Shown: positions 33,391 through 43,598 of the stretch, one piece after another
Layout: the number at the start of each line of letters is the position of its first letter
Position numbering within the stretch: the stretch's first letter is position 1
Assembly (NCBI RefSeq): GCF_021083645.1
Contig: NZ_JAJNRQ010000002.1
Span: 1-64,000 of the forward strand
Direction of reading: 5' to 3'
DNA from: Schaalia sp. lx-260
GTDB taxonomy: Bacteria; Actinomycetota; Actinomycetes; Actinomycetales; Actinomycetaceae
DNA: 64,000 nucleotides
The notes under the pieces: model-generated
The model's input: the letters and a program-made list of their open reading frames with translations, nothing else
What the model was told of the DNA's origin: nothing
The model's database searches: none
Translations under genes and position numbers: made by a program

Positions 33391-35673
33391 CTACTCCCAT
33401 TCATCCATACCAGCAGGTAAAGACTGGCAATGCACAACAGTGAGGTCGTAGGTTGCGCGTGTCAAAGCCACAAATAAATCCCCAGGGCCATCATGAAGAA
33501 TCTCTGAAGGCTCCACAACAATGACGGAATCAAATTCCAAACCCTTAGAGGCGCTCGCCGACAATACGCTTACGCGCTCAGTCAGCGTCGACATGCCTAC
33601 AGTGTCACCACCCCAAGCTCGGGCACGATCAGCACTCAGGAGGACCGCTACGCGACCATAATCACGTCCTTGACGCTGGTCAAGTACCTCACATACGTGG
33701 CGCAGCACTGCCGCAACAGCCATCCGTAAAGCTTCGTCATCATCATGCGTTGGAAACTCGTCTCGCGCATCAACTATATGCAAACAATCATCCACATCGC
33801 GTACAGCCTGCATAGGGTGAATAACAGGCATACCTGCGCGCGCAAGAACACGTTCAGCTACATCAGTAAGCGTGCGAGGGGTCCGATATGACACAGATAA
33901 AACAAATTCATCGGTCAAAGCTCGCACAGCAGGTCCCAAAGCCTCAGACCACGAGGCAATACGATGATTACCGCGCCTTTGATCTAAATCGCCGACGACC
34001 GTGAAACTACGAGCAGGACAACGCCTCAGCAAAGACCGCCACGCCATCGCAGAAAGATCCTGAGCCTCATCAACCACAATATGCCCATAAGTCCAGGTAC
34101 GATCACGGGCAGCGCGTTCAGCCAGTGGAGTAAATTCTGCGGCACCTGCAACGGACTCAGCTAGCATTTCTGCTGAAACAATACCGCCACCAAGCCCTAA
34201 AGCCTCCATTGCTTCACGTGCGCGTTCTACCTGCGTTGCCTCATCATCATGCGCAGAAGAACGCGAAGCAGCGCAGGAAGGTAAAGGACCAAGTAATTCT
34301 TCTAATTCATCCAGTAAAGGGATATCAGCCACTGTTATAGGAGAAGTACGTGGGCGAGCTAACTGAGTGAGCTGCTCAGGTGATAAAGGAGAGCCTACTT
34401 CATCATTGAGTCGTGCAAGTAAAGCTGGTTTAGCCCATAAACGTTCCAAAAGGGTAAGGGAAGAAGTAGGCATCCACGCACGATTAATTGCTCGACGTGC
34501 GCTGACAGAATCCCGGATTTCTTGGAGCCACAAAGTAAATTCTTCAGAATCTATATCAGAACTTTCAGGTATGCCCGCAGCTTCAGTGATTAAACGCCGA
34601 GCCAAGACTTTCATCAGTTCTAAAGCAAAAACATCACGCGCAACATTATGAGGGCGACCACCTCGACGTGCATATTTTGCTGCGCGTACCACATCGTCTT
34701 GCCGAAGAGTAACACGACGATTCCACACATCAAGGACTTCGTCATGGAGTGGAATTTGCACAAGAGTACGAACCGCGCGATGCAGAATCTGTGTCCACGC
34801 TGAAAGACCTTTAATGTAGGCAACATCAGGTAATTCAACGCCACGAGCTTTGATACCTGGGACAAGGTCACCTACGGTTAAAGACACAACGCCTGTTTCA
34901 CCTAAAGAAGGAAGGACCTTTTCGATATAACGTAAAAAGACACGTGAAGGACCAACTAAAAGCACACCTGAGCGCTCTAAACGTTCACGTTCAGCATGAA
35001 GAAGATAAGCAATTCGATGTAAAGCAACAGCAGTTTTACCAGTTCCGGGACCGCCTTGAACAACGATCAGACCGTTACTTTGCGCACGGATAATATGATC
35101 TTGTTCAGCCTGAATGGTAGCAACGATATCGCCCATAAAACCATCACGCGCTTTACCTAAAGCTGCCATCAAAGCGCCTTCACCTTGAAGTTCTAAACCG
35201 GACTCACTGGCTGCCTGGGCATCAAGGACATCATCTTCAATCCCTAAAACTGTGCGCGCACGTGTCAAAATATGACGGCGGCGAACAATGCCTTGCCGGT
35301 CAATAGGTGTGGCACGATAGAAAGGAGCGGCAGCGGGGGCTCTCCAGTCAATAAGAAGCGAAGTGCCATCTTCTTCAGATAATGAGGTGCGCCCAATATA
35401 GCGTTGCTTGCCTTCCATATCGTCAAGTCGGCCAAAGACCAGTCGGTCTTCTACGCCATCTAAGCGCGCGGCCATATTCCCGTAATGAGCTGAAATAGCA
35501 TCGCGTTCTGTCCAGCCTTGCGCATTTCCTACCCCGTGGTTGGCGTGGACACGAGCTTGACGCTGACGATATGTGTCCCGCAGGTCATCAAGATGACGGT
35601 AAGCATTGTCAACAAAAACCTGTTCGCGGGTGATTTCACGCGAGATATCACTCGAATGCGGCGAATCCGACAC
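33391..35673 (-). CDS. helD: HelD-like superfamily 1 helicase / RNA polymerase recycling factor
   Basis: The 760-residue protein is UvrD-like. The N-terminal part is a coiled coil that in characterised HelD proteins enters the RNA polymerase secondary channel. LLIDWRAPAAAPFYRATP is a hallmark of the family. Walker A is GGPGTGKTAVALHR, and VDEAQDLSAMAW is motif II, with GDLDQRR after it. HelD releases polymerase from DNA and, in some actinobacteria, gives rifampicin tolerance. The serA start lies within 62 bases of its 3' end. Some tools label such proteins DNA helicase IV. Confidence 0.85.
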   Translation of the reverse strand: MSDSPHSSDISREITREQVFVDNAYRHLDDLRDTYRQRQARVHANHGVGNAQGWTERDAISAHYGNMAARLDGVEDRLVFGRLDDMEGKQRYIGRTSLSEEDGTSLLIDWRAPAAAPFYRATPIDRQGIVRRRHILTRARTVLGIEDDVLDAQAASESGLELQGEGALMAALGKARDGFMGDIVATIQAEQDHIIRAQSNGLIVVQGGPGTGKTAVALHRIAYLLHAERERLERSGVLLVGPSRVFLRYIEKVLPSLGETGVVSLTVGDLVPGIKARGVELPDVAYIKGLSAWTQILHRAVRTLVQIPLHDEVLDVWNRRVTLRQDDVVRAAKYARRGGRPHNVARDVFALELMKVLARRLITEAAGIPESSDIDSEEFTLWLQEIRDSVSARRAINRAWMPTSSLTLLERLWAKPALLARLNDEVGSPLSPEQLTQLARPRTSPITVADIPLLDELEELLGPLPSCAASRSSAHDDEATQVERAREAMEALGLGGGIVSAEMLAESVAGAAEFTPLAERAARDRTWTYGHIVVDEAQDLSAMAWRSLLRRCPARSFTVVGDLDQRRGNHRIASWSEALGPAVRALTDEFVLSVSYRTPRTLTDVAERVLARAGMPVIHPMQAVRDVDDCLHIVDARDEFPTHDDDEALRMAVAAVLRHVCEVLDQRQGRDYGRVAVLLSADRARAWGGDTVGMSTLTERVSVLSASASKGLEFDSVIVVEPSEILHDGPGDLFVALTRATYDLTVVHCQSLPAGMDEWE

Positions 35674-35887
35674 AGTGCCTCCACAGTGAATCTGAAAAAG
35701 AAGGGACCCACCATTGTGTCAATTTCTTACTCAAAATGCTGGAAGAAAGACTGATGTTCCTGCCACATTTTCTTTTCGACGGGAATTCTTTTGAGTAAGC
35801 GGGTAGCGTGGTACTCACAATAGAAAACATCAATGTCATCAATACGGCACAGTATCACTACACATACGTACGCAGGGGAGGAGCGCT

Positions 35888-37000
35888 ATGCCGTTGTACG
35901 ATCAAGGGCCTGCATGGGGAGTAAAGTCACCGATCCTGGTTTTACATTTCGATGGCGCTATTGATGCGGGGGTTGCCGGTCATATCGCAGTAGAACAGAT
36001 GCGTCACGCCTTACGTACAGACCGGATTGCAACATTCCACACGGACGAATTTATTGACTACCGCGCCCACCGGCCAGTGCTGACAGTAGAGGACTGGGTA
36101 TCCACCGATCTGAATATGCCCGAGATTATTGTGGAACGTGTCGATGATGATTTAGGACAGCCATTTTTGCTGATTCACGGTCCTGAACCGGATATGCGGT
36201 GGGAAAAATTTGCCTCCCACATACGTCAGATCGCTGAAGAAGCAGGAGTGGAAATCACGGTGTCTTTGCATGGTGTGCCAGCGGGAACTCCACACACGCG
36301 GCCTGCGCAAGTTCACATTCAAGCAACGGATTCTTCTTTGATTCCGCCTCAACCACAGATGATGCAGCCAATGTATTTTCCCTCTCCTGTGAGTTCATTT
36401 GTTCAAGCACGCTTAGCTGAATCAGGTATTGACGGAGTGGCTTTACTCGGATCGGTTCCTTTCTACATGGCTGATCGTCCTTATCCTGCAGTATCCTCAG
36501 CGATCCTGCGTAAACTCTCTGAACTAACGGGACTGGCTTTACCAGTAGGGGATTTAGAGCGTGGAGCTGCCGAAGATATCGCAGCTCTTGAAAGTTTCAC
36601 GGAAGAAAATCCGCAGATCCATGAAACTGTTCAAGCCCTAGAAACACACTACGATGCCTTAACAGGGGCCAACGGTATTGCTCCCTTAACTTCCTTTTCT
36701 GACGATGTAACCTCTGCGCCGCATACAGAAACCCAAAATATCGGAGATGTGATTGAAGCCTATTTGGCAAATGTCACGAAAAATTCAGCGGATGTGACGG
36801 AGAATGCCCCTTCTCATTCCGCATCACAAACCGATGAGGAAAGCGAACCTGAAACGGAAACCGTAGAGGACGTTCTGCGCCGCCTAGCGCATCGAGAAGC
36901 ACAGAAAAACTCTGCCTCGTTGAATATCCGCCATATTCCTCGCCACCGCGCAGACACTCACGAACCACCGCCACTTCCTCCATCTGAACAACAGATGTAA
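35888..37000 (+). CDS. PAC2-family protein
   Basis: The 370-residue cytosolic protein belongs to the proteasome-assembly-chaperone-2 family (PF09754), frequent in actinobacteria. Visible features: a conserved FDGAIDAG segment near the start, VERVDDDLGQPFLLIHGPEPDMRWE (residues about 85-105), GVPAGTPHTRP and the C-terminal helix pair around LERGAAEDIAALESFTEENPQI. A ~100-residue acidic, disordered C-terminal extension is extra. The start has GGGGAGGAGCGCT upstream. The function is not settled. Confidence 0.88.
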   Translation: MPLYDQGPAWGVKSPILVLHFDGAIDAGVAGHIAVEQMRHALRTDRIATFHTDEFIDYRAHRPVLTVEDWVSTDLNMPEIIVERVDDDLGQPFLLIHGPEPDMRWEKFASHIRQIAEEAGVEITVSLHGVPAGTPHTRPAQVHIQATDSSLIPPQPQMMQPMYFPSPVSSFVQARLAESGIDGVALLGSVPFYMADRPYPAVSSAILRKLSELTGLALPVGDLERGAAEDIAALESFTEENPQIHETVQALETHYDALTGANGIAPLTSFSDDVTSAPHTETQNIGDVIEAYLANVTKNSADVTENAPSHSASQTDEESEPETETVEDVLRRLAHREAQKNSASLNIRHIPRHRADTHEPPPLPPSEQQM

Positions 37001-37136
37001 AACGGATTGACCTGTGAATAACCGGCAGATACGCGCAGGCGAGTGTACAGGTTTCCACTACTGTCTTACGCTCAAAACCTAACTGTGTGATGTATCCACC
37101 TGCCCATCTGACCCGCTCTATCTTCTGACGTACACC

Positions 37137-38399
37137 ATGACACCATCGCATAATCACACACCGCCACAATTTGCTACAGGTATTCGCGTATGGGCATGCG
37201 CAATGCTGATCTACATAGTGGCTGTTACTGCTCGTACGTCATTAGGAGTATCCGGCGTAGAAGCAATAGAACGCTTCGGCCTGACAGCATCGGGACTTGC
37301 TCTTTTTGCTGCCCTTCAAGTAGGGGTTTACGGCTGCGCGCAGATTCCGATGGGGATTCTGCTTGATCGATGGGGCCCGCGCCGACTGATGACATTGGGT
37401 GCTGTCCTTGTTGCTATTGCACAAACCGAAATGGCTTTTTCTTCATCTTTTATGTGGGCGATCATTGCCAGAATCCTTTTAGGCATTGGAGACGCCACAG
37501 CATTTATTTCAGTTTTACGCTTACTGTCCTCGTGGTTTTCCATACGGCACATCCCAATATTTACTCAACTCACGTCAATCTTCGGGCTTTTTGGACAAAT
37601 CCTTTCTGCAGGACCGTTTTTGATGTCACTTCATCAATGGGGGTGGAGCCCTGCTTTTTGTATGACAGCCGCCGCTGCACTGATCGTGGCCTTCATCGCT
37701 GCTCTTGGGATACGTGATTCAACACAAAACACCCCGTCTGATTCTCAGGTTTTCCCCAGTGTGTCCCCTCATGTATTTCGTAATCCAGGAACATGGGCTG
37801 GTTTCTTTGCTCATTGGATTGGCGCAGGGCCACCGATGACATTCACTTTGCTGTGGGGAGTTCCTTTTATGACCTTAGGTATGGGGATGAAACCAGAACA
37901 AGTCAGCAGGATGCTCATTATTTTCTCTGTGACAAATATTCTTTTCGGCCCTGTGATGGGTATTGTGAGTGCGCGGATGCCGAAACGACGTCCGCATATG
38001 ATTGCCCTATCTTTCACGGTGATTGCCGCAGTATGGGCTTGGTTGCTTTCTTCGTATTCGCCGCCTTCTATCTTTGCTGCCACCTGCCTTGTTGTGGCTT
38101 TGGCATTGGGGGCGGTATCTTCATCGCTTGCATTTGATATTGTCCGGATGACTTCACCCATCCACACATTAGGAACAGCTTTATCTGTGGCAAATATGGG
38201 TGGTTTCATGGCGACTTTGACGACGATGCTTACTATCGGGATTACCCTTGATGCGCTCTCAGGGGATGAGGTCTTAGGGTGGAGCCATTTCCGTGTAGCT
38301 ATGAGTGCGCAGGCCTTCCTGTGGCTTATTGGCATCATAGGTTTTGTGCTCACACTGATAAAAGCACGACATGTGTTCTTTGGTCGAACAACTGACTGA
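37137..38399 (+). CDS. Major facilitator superfamily transporter
   Basis: The 420-residue protein has about 12 hydrophobic helices. The loop between helices 2 and 3 (GILLDRWGPRRLMTLGA) is the MFS signature, and a similar arrangement recurs after helix 8. The Arg/Ser-rich first helix region (TARTSLGVSGVEAIERFGL) resembles sugar-phosphate or organic anion permeases. The substrate is unknown. A short intergenic gap separates it from the PAC2 gene. Confidence 0.88.
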   Translation: MTPSHNHTPPQFATGIRVWACAMLIYIVAVTARTSLGVSGVEAIERFGLTASGLALFAALQVGVYGCAQIPMGILLDRWGPRRLMTLGAVLVAIAQTEMAFSSSFMWAIIARILLGIGDATAFISVLRLLSSWFSIRHIPIFTQLTSIFGLFGQILSAGPFLMSLHQWGWSPAFCMTAAAALIVAFIAALGIRDSTQNTPSDSQVFPSVSPHVFRNPGTWAGFFAHWIGAGPPMTFTLLWGVPFMTLGMGMKPEQVSRMLIIFSVTNILFGPVMGIVSARMPKRRPHMIALSFTVIAAVWAWLLSSYSPPSIFAATCLVVALALGAVSSSLAFDIVRMTSPIHTLGTALSVANMGGFMATLTTMLTIGITLDALSGDEVLGWSHFRVAMSAQAFLWLIGIIGFVLTLIKARHVFFGRTTD

Positions 38400-38456
38400 T
38401 TAAAAGTTGCAGTTTTCCTGGTAGTTTACGAGCAAACAGGGGAGCCTACGGTGATC

Positions 38457-39446
38457 TTATGCGCCTTCGTCATGTAGAGGGTGAATACCGGCGTACCATT
38501 TACGCATATCATGCCCTTGTATTACCCGCGCAGGCAGTGGCAAACGCCTGAGTAAACGTTCAATCTCCTCAAAATCACACAGAGAAAAATCAGTGTTGTG
38601 ATAAACAATAGGCTGAAAAGATGAAGCGGATTCGGATTCAGATTTAGATTTAGTGAAGGGTGAATCTGCATGTGTCCTTACCACAGGTACAGGTGCGCTC
38701 GCCGTTTCATAGGATAAGTCGTTATGCGGAAAAGAAGTCTTTTGTGCAGGGGCATGTGTTTTAGGTGAGGTGTTTTGGGCAATAAGGACGACGTTTCCTC
38801 TGCGTCCTCCGCGTCCTACTTTTGGATCTGCAATAGCAATGACTCGATCGAAAACTTCAGATACGGCAGCAATATCATAGCGTGCGTCACTTATGCCACC
38901 ATGTGCGCAATTGACCATATAGAGTCCGCCGGGGCTTAATGCGCGCGCAACAGAATGAACGTATTCAATGGTGCGTAGGTGCGAGGGTACTTCTCCGTGA
39001 GCAAAAGTATCACGCACGATAACATCCCAACGTTGAGGGCGAGTCTTTTCTGTTTCATGGCGTGCTTCACCGACACGAATTTTCAATTGAGGTGCCCGTG
39101 GTAGGTCAAAGTGTTCACGCACGAGTTGCGCTAAAGCTGCATCGTATTCAACAGCAGTGTGCCGTGAATGGGGGAAAAGTGTGACCCAAGCTCGCGGCAG
39201 TGCGCATGCGGCTCCTCCCAGATGTAGGACCTGAATACGTGCCTGCGTCTCGTAGGTGGCCTGGAGAGCACATGTCATATGTTGCATGTATTCAAAATCC
39301 ATATGCGTGGGGTCGTTTATATCAATACATGACGATTCCACATCATTGAGGAATAAGGTGAGAAGGGGGCCGTCTTGAGTAAGGCGGGCGTATCCGTAGT
39401 CAATGGGGAATTCTTCAGCGCCGCGCAGCCGGGGACCTTTTTTCAT
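38457..39446 (-). CDS. Spermidine synthase-like (PABS fold) methyltransferase-type protein
   Basis: I choose ATG 39446 (MKKGPRLRGAEEF, 329 residues); the frame extends upstream into dinB and is not needed. The core has VLHLGGAACALPRAW (motif I), HTAVEYDAAL, and DVIVRDTFAHGEVP, as in spermidine synthases and fused MFS/PABS proteins of actinobacteria. The catalytic Asp in the usual D(S/A)(F/S)D motif is here RDTFAH. A C-terminal ~90-residue extension is Ser/Glu-rich. True polyamine synthesis is unlikely without a decarboxylase partner nearby; the role is unknown. Confidence 0.75.
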   Translation of the reverse strand: MKKGPRLRGAEEFPIDYGYARLTQDGPLLTLFLNDVESSCIDINDPTHMDFEYMQHMTCALQATYETQARIQVLHLGGAACALPRAWVTLFPHSRHTAVEYDAALAQLVREHFDLPRAPQLKIRVGEARHETEKTRPQRWDVIVRDTFAHGEVPSHLRTIEYVHSVARALSPGGLYMVNCAHGGISDARYDIAAVSEVFDRVIAIADPKVGRGGRRGNVVLIAQNTSPKTHAPAQKTSFPHNDLSYETASAPVPVVRTHADSPFTKSKSESESASSFQPIVYHNTDFSLCDFEEIERLLRRLPLPARVIQGHDMRKWYAGIHPLHDEGA

Positions 39447-39505
39447 GAAAGACACTGTAGTGAAAAATGAGGGAAAATAGGGGCTATGAGCAAAAGGGGG
39501 TGTAT

Positions 39506-40756
39506 ATGTCTCACGCTCCACGTGATAGCAGGGGAGTAAAGGATTGGGGTGATGATGATTCACATACCCCGATTCTTCATGTTGATATGGATTCTTTTTT
39601 CGCTGAGGTTGAATTACAAGAGAATCCGCAGTTGCGTGGACGTCCCTTGATTGTGGGCGGTAAAGGTAATCGCGGTGTTGTGACCTCTGCGACATATGAG
39701 GCCCGTGCTTTAGGGGTGCGTGCAGGAATGCCAATGGGTCGCGCGCGGAGTTTATGTCCTCATGCGTATGTGGTGGCCTCTCGTTATTCGCTTTATTCAC
39801 AGTATTCGCATCGTGTGATGGAGGTATTGTCGAGTATTACCCCTGTTTATGAGCAGGTCAGTATTGATGAGGCATTTTTGGATGTGTCGGGTGCTCGGCG
39901 GCGTTTAGGTTCTCCGCGTGTGATTGGAGAGCTGATTCGCCAGCGGGTGCGCACTGAAGTAGGTTTACCCGCTTCTGTTGGTATTGCAGTCAATAAGTCT
40001 GTGGCAAAAATTGCTTCAGCTAATGCGAAGCCAGATGGTTTATTGTTGATTTCTCATGAGGCGACCTTGCCTTTTTTACATGGTTTACCTGTGGGAGCTT
40101 TATGGGGTGTAGGCGCGCGTACTGTGGAGATACTGGAGCGTGAGGGTGTGACCACCATAGGTGATCTTGCTGCTTTACCTATTGATCGTGTGGTGAAACT
40201 TTTAGGTACGGCTCATGCTCATCACGTACATAATTTGGCGTGGGGGATTGATCCTCGTCCGGTTGCTGCTGTTCATCCGGAAAAATCTGTGGGTGTGGAA
40301 CGCACTTTTGAACACAATATTTATTCGCGAGAAGAATTAGAGCGTTTTGTTTTGGCTGCTTCTCATAAATGTGCTGCGCGTCTGCGTAGGGCAGGTCTTG
40401 TTGCTTCTGGTGTTGCTCTGAAAATACGTGATGGGAATTTTGTGACGGTAACTCGTTCGGCAACTTTACCTGATGTTACTGATGTGGGGCGTAGCCTCGC
40501 GTTGGCTGCGCAGCGTTTGCTGAAAGCTCAGCCCATTCCCCTTGCTGGGGTGCGTTTATTGGGTGTGCGTGCGGAAGGGCTTCGACGTGCAGATGAAGGT
40601 TTTGCTGTGCCTTTGGAGGAAGATCCTCGTCCGCGGGCAACTGAGCGTGCAATGGATCAGGTGGTTGAACGTTTTGGTGCGTATGCATTACGTCCGGCTC
40701 GTTTGTTAGAGTCCACAAAGAATGGAGATTCGTCTCCTCGGGCCACAGAGCATTAG
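39506..40756 (+). CDS. dinB: DNA polymerase IV (Y family)
   Basis: The 416-residue translesion polymerase. ATG 39506 has AAAAGGGGGTG upstream. Palm motifs HVDMDSFFAEVE (metal Asp residues) and YEQVSIDEAFLDVSG (catalytic SIDE) are intact, with GRPLIVGG and the SYEAR-type TYEARALGVRAGMP. A little-finger domain follows (KSVGVERTFEHNIYS). No beta-clamp motif is obvious at the end. No LexA box is seen in the 59-base gap to the divergent PABS gene. Confidence 0.96.
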   Translation: MSHAPRDSRGVKDWGDDDSHTPILHVDMDSFFAEVELQENPQLRGRPLIVGGKGNRGVVTSATYEARALGVRAGMPMGRARSLCPHAYVVASRYSLYSQYSHRVMEVLSSITPVYEQVSIDEAFLDVSGARRRLGSPRVIGELIRQRVRTEVGLPASVGIAVNKSVAKIASANAKPDGLLLISHEATLPFLHGLPVGALWGVGARTVEILEREGVTTIGDLAALPIDRVVKLLGTAHAHHVHNLAWGIDPRPVAAVHPEKSVGVERTFEHNIYSREELERFVLAASHKCAARLRRAGLVASGVALKIRDGNFVTVTRSATLPDVTDVGRSLALAAQRLLKAQPIPLAGVRLLGVRAEGLRRADEGFAVPLEEDPRPRATERAMDQVVERFGAYALRPARLLESTKNGDSSPRATEH

Positions 40757-40793
40757 ACTAAGGGCAACTGAGACGACGACAAGGAAGTGCGCG

Positions 40794-41192
40794 ATGGCGT
40801 TATCTGAGTACGAAAAGAAAGTTCTTGAACAGATGGAAGCAGATTTCCGTCGTTCGGATCCCCAATTTGTGGCAGGTATGTCTGATTCTGCTGCTGAGCC
40901 TCGCCCTGTGCCACGTGAGCGTCTGCGTTTGTCACCTCGTCGTTTTATTTTGGGGCTGTGTGTCGTCATTGTTGGTTCGCTGCTGTTATTAACAGCTGTG
41001 TCTTTGGGTTACAGTTATACGTCTATTGCGTTGGCGGTATGCGGGTTTGTTGTGATGGTGTCGGGTTTGCTGTGGATGTTCCGAACAGATTCATCACAGA
41101 GTGCTTCTGCTGGGGCTGTTTCACGTAAAGGCATGTGGTCCCGTTTCATGTACAGGCAGCAACAGTATTGGGATGAGCGTCAGCAGCGTTAA
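40794..41192 (+). CDS. DUF3040 membrane protein
   Basis: The protein has 132 residues. ATG 40794 follows AAGGAAGTGCGCG. The N-terminal MALSEYEKKVLEQMEADF is the DUF3040 signature. Two transmembrane helices (about residues 52-73 and 77-94) are separated by a short loop, and the tail is basic and aromatic (MYRQQQYWDERQQR). This family sits just before mraZ in many actinobacteria, so a link to envelope or division work is likely but unproven. Confidence 0.9.
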   Translation: MALSEYEKKVLEQMEADFRRSDPQFVAGMSDSAAEPRPVPRERLRLSPRRFILGLCVVIVGSLLLLTAVSLGYSYTSIALAVCGFVVMVSGLLWMFRTDSSQSASAGAVSRKGMWSRFMYRQQQYWDERQQR

Positions 41193-41616
41193 AGCGCTAT
41201 GTGATTTTTGTTGTGCGTACGCTGTTGTGCGCACGGAATATTTGTGCTGCTCTTGTGTCATTTTGTGTGATTGTGTCTCAACTTTTTGTGTTGAATGCTT
41301 TGATGAAATAGTTGGTTGTGACACATAGTTTTTCTGCTTCCACTTTGCTCCCCAGCATAGATATGTGTTTGTGATTCTTATGCGCCTTTGTTGGGGATAT
41401 ATCGCTTTTTCTGAGTCTTTTTCGCTGCTATGAGCAGTATCTCCTAAAAATTTTGCGGTCTTTAGTGTGTGTGTGGAAACTTTTATCCTGCGTATCTGTT
41501 GAGATAAAAGTGTGTATTTTCCCCCATTTTCCTCCACCAATTATTTTTGGCTTATTTTCAGCATATTTATGCAATAACTCAAGAGTTTTTGCGTGTAAAT
41601 ATCTTGATTTTAGAAA
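41193..41616. other. Upstream region of the division cluster, no gene seen
   Basis: The AT-rich stretch contains only unsupported frames. It leads into the MraZ boxes and should hold the main promoter(s) of the mraZ operon; an AT-rich track with ATCTTGATTTTAG near 41600 is a candidate -35 area. Confidence 0.45.
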
Positions 41617-41633
41617 AAAGTGGAGTAAAGTGG
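41617..41633 (+). promoter_or_regulatory. MraZ boxes (autoregulatory direct repeats)
   Basis: AAAGTGG at 41617-41623 and 41627-41633, separated by AGT (10-base period, one helical turn), match the AAAGTGK-N3 repeat arrangement known for MraZ binding. TGG and AAG follow, a partial third unit. They end 33 bases before the mraZ start. Confidence 0.7.
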
Positions 41634-41666
41634 TGGAAGATGTCACGCAGGGGAAGGCGGTGAAAC

Positions 41667-42098
41667 ATGTTTCTTGGAACTTACGAGCCAAAGCTCGATG
41701 ACAAAGGACGTGTAATTTTGCCTGCCCGATTCCGTGCAGACATGGAGGGAGGGATTGTTCTCACTCGCGGGCAAGAACGCTGCATTTACGCTTTTCCAGC
41801 CCACGAATTTGAGAATATGACCGCTGATCTGCGACGCGCACCATTGTCATCAAAACAAGCTCGTGACTGGATCCGCGTCATGCTTTCTGGCGCATACAAA
41901 GAAATGCCTGATAAGCAAGGTCGAATCGTTGTTCCATCTGACCTGCGAAATTACGCCAATCTTGGTCGAGAACTCATCGTTATTGGCGCAGGAAGCAGAG
42001 CAGAAATATGGAATGCCGAGGCCTGGCATGAATACCTTGCCCTCCAAGAGGAAGCATTCGCACATACAGAAGAAGAAATCATTCCTGGAATGTTCTAA
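41667..42098 (+). CDS. mraZ: Division/cell wall cluster transcription factor MraZ
   Basis: The 143-residue DNA-binding protein forms a ring that represses or tunes the dcw operon. Two AbrB-like halves each have the DxxGR signature: [15 protein letters not shown] (about residue 9) and [15 protein letters not shown] (about 82). ATG 41667 follows GGGAAGGCGG. It is first in the cluster, 118 bases before rsmH. Confidence 0.97.
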   Translation: MFLGTYEPKLDDKGRVILPARFRADMEGGIVLTRGQERCIYAFPAHEFENMTADLRRAPLSSKQARDWIRVMLSGAYKEMPDKQGRIVVPSDLRNYANLGRELIVIGAGSRAEIWNAEAWHEYLALQEEAFAHTEEEIIPGMF

Positions 42099-42216
42099 AG
42101 CGCATATTGAGGTCTCCGCCCCAAGGTCTGACATCACTTCCCCGATGGCAGAACTCGGTGGGGGACCCCGATAGGCGAAGGAATGTTCAAGGAAACAGAG
42201 GAAAGGAGGATATAGC

Positions 42217-43197
42217 ATGGCCGGGCCTGAACATGCTGACCCTGCAACTTTGCATATCCCTGTCCTCCTTGACGAATGCTTAGCTATGCTAGCTCCCGCT
42301 TTCACAGTGGAAAAACCTATTTTGATTGACTGCACCCTTGGAATGGGTGGGCACACGCACGCTGTTCTTGAACGATTCCCTAATGTCACCGTCATTGGTA
42401 TAGACCGTGACCCTGAAGCAATCAGTATTGCTTCACGCCGACTGAGCACATTCGGCTCTCGTTTTCACGCAGTTCATACAACCTACGACCACGTTGACGA
42501 AGTGGCTCAGGAATATGGTCATGACGGGAAAGTTGAAGCCGTCCTCATGGACTTAGGTGTTTCCTCGCTGCAACTTGATGAAGAAAAACGTGGTTTCTCC
42601 TACGCTGTTGATGCTCCTCTTGACATGCGGATGAACCCTACAGATGGGCCTACAGCAGCAGACCTGATTGCACATATGAGCGCAGCGGAACTGACACGTA
42701 TTCTAAGAATCTACGGTGAAGAACGCTTTGCCTCAAGAATTGCGCGAAATATCGTGACAGAACGCGAGAAAACACCGATACTACGTACAGGACAGCTTGC
42801 TGATATTGTTCGTCGTTCCATCCCTGCACCTGCGCGGCGTACAGGTGGGAATCCATCAAAACGCACATTCCAAGCACTACGTATTGCCGTCAACGACGAA
42901 CTACGCATTCTTGAACACGCGCTTCCTCGCGCACTGAGCAGCATCAGGATCGGTGGCCGACTGGTAGTGGAATCCTACCAGTCCCTTGAAGACCGCATTG
43001 TGAAAGATATTTTCAAACGTGGCGCAACAGATCAAGCACCCCCCGAAATGCCGGTAATACCTCCGCATCTTCAAGCACGTCTCACATTGCTGACACGCGG
43101 TGCGCAACGAGCACATACCCAAGAACAAGAACACAATCCCCGCTCTGCATCTGTACGCCTACGCGGAGCCCAAATTATTGCACCGTGGAAGGAATGA
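42217..43197 (+). CDS. rsmH: 16S rRNA (cytosine1402-N4)-methyltransferase RsmH (MraW)
   Basis: The 326-residue protein methylates C1402 in the ribosomal P site. Motif I DCTLGMGGHTHAVLE, VLMDLGVSSLQLDEEKRGFSY (the hallmark) and RRTGGNPSKRTFQALRIAVNDEL are all present. ATG 42217 follows AGGAAAGGAGG. The stop overlaps an ATG of the FtsL-like gene (ATGA). Confidence 0.97.
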   Translation: MAGPEHADPATLHIPVLLDECLAMLAPAFTVEKPILIDCTLGMGGHTHAVLERFPNVTVIGIDRDPEAISIASRRLSTFGSRFHAVHTTYDHVDEVAQEYGHDGKVEAVLMDLGVSSLQLDEEKRGFSYAVDAPLDMRMNPTDGPTAADLIAHMSAAELTRILRIYGEERFASRIARNIVTEREKTPILRTGQLADIVRRSIPAPARRTGGNPSKRTFQALRIAVNDELRILEHALPRALSSIRIGGRLVVESYQSLEDRIVKDIFKRGATDQAPPEMPVIPPHLQARLTLLTRGAQRAHTQEQEHNPRSASVRLRGAQIIAPWKE

Positions 43198-43199
43198 AT

Positions 43200-43598
43200 A
43201 TGAGCGCTGTACCCAACAGGAACCGTCCGGCAACGCGGACAGATCAGCTGCGTATGCCAGCCACTCCACGGCTACATATCGTTGAGGGAGGAGCGCAGCC
43301 ACGTCGTTCGGTCCTCCCGCTGACACTCGTGGTACTGTTCGCACTCGTTGCAGCTATCGTGACACCTATGCTGCTCAATACGCGGATGGCCCAAACATCA
43401 TTTGCTATTCGTGAGCAGCAAATTCTACTCAACGAACTCAACTCTCAAGCTGCCCAGATGCAAGTACAGATCCATGAACGCTCATCTGCGATCTCATTGG
43501 AAAAGGCCGCCAAAGCGCAAGATATGGTTCCTTCCGGACGCCCAGGAATCATTCGCTTAGCAGATGGCACAGTTGACGCAGGTGTGGCTGCCCAATGA
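43200..43598 (+). CDS. ftsL: FtsL-like divisome protein
   Basis: The 132-residue bitopic protein has a basic cytoplasmic head (residues 1-35), one transmembrane helix (about 38-60) and an extracytoplasmic coiled-coil zipper (REQQILLNELNSQAAQMQVQIHERSSAISLEKAAKAQDMV), ending in a variable tail. ATG 43200 has GGAAGGA 7 bases upstream; ATG 43194 is too close to it. Identity rests on layout and its place between rsmH and ftsI; sequence conservation in this family is low. Confidence 0.85.
   Translation: MSAVPNRNRPATRTDQLRMPATPRLHIVEGGAQPRRSVLPLTLVVLFALVAAIVTPMLLNTRMAQTSFAIREQQILLNELNSQAAQMQVQIHERSSAISLEKAAKAQDMVPSGRPGIIRLADGTVDAGVAAQ

Noticed and set aside
37811-38353. 180-codon reverse ORF inside the MFS gene
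   Set aside because: Mirror frame of a helix-rich membrane protein; no start signal and no independent support.
41121-41540. 139-codon reverse ORF upstream of mraZ
   Set aside because: It overlaps the end of the DUF3040 gene antisense, has low-complexity Gln/Thr/Lys content and no ribosome-binding site.
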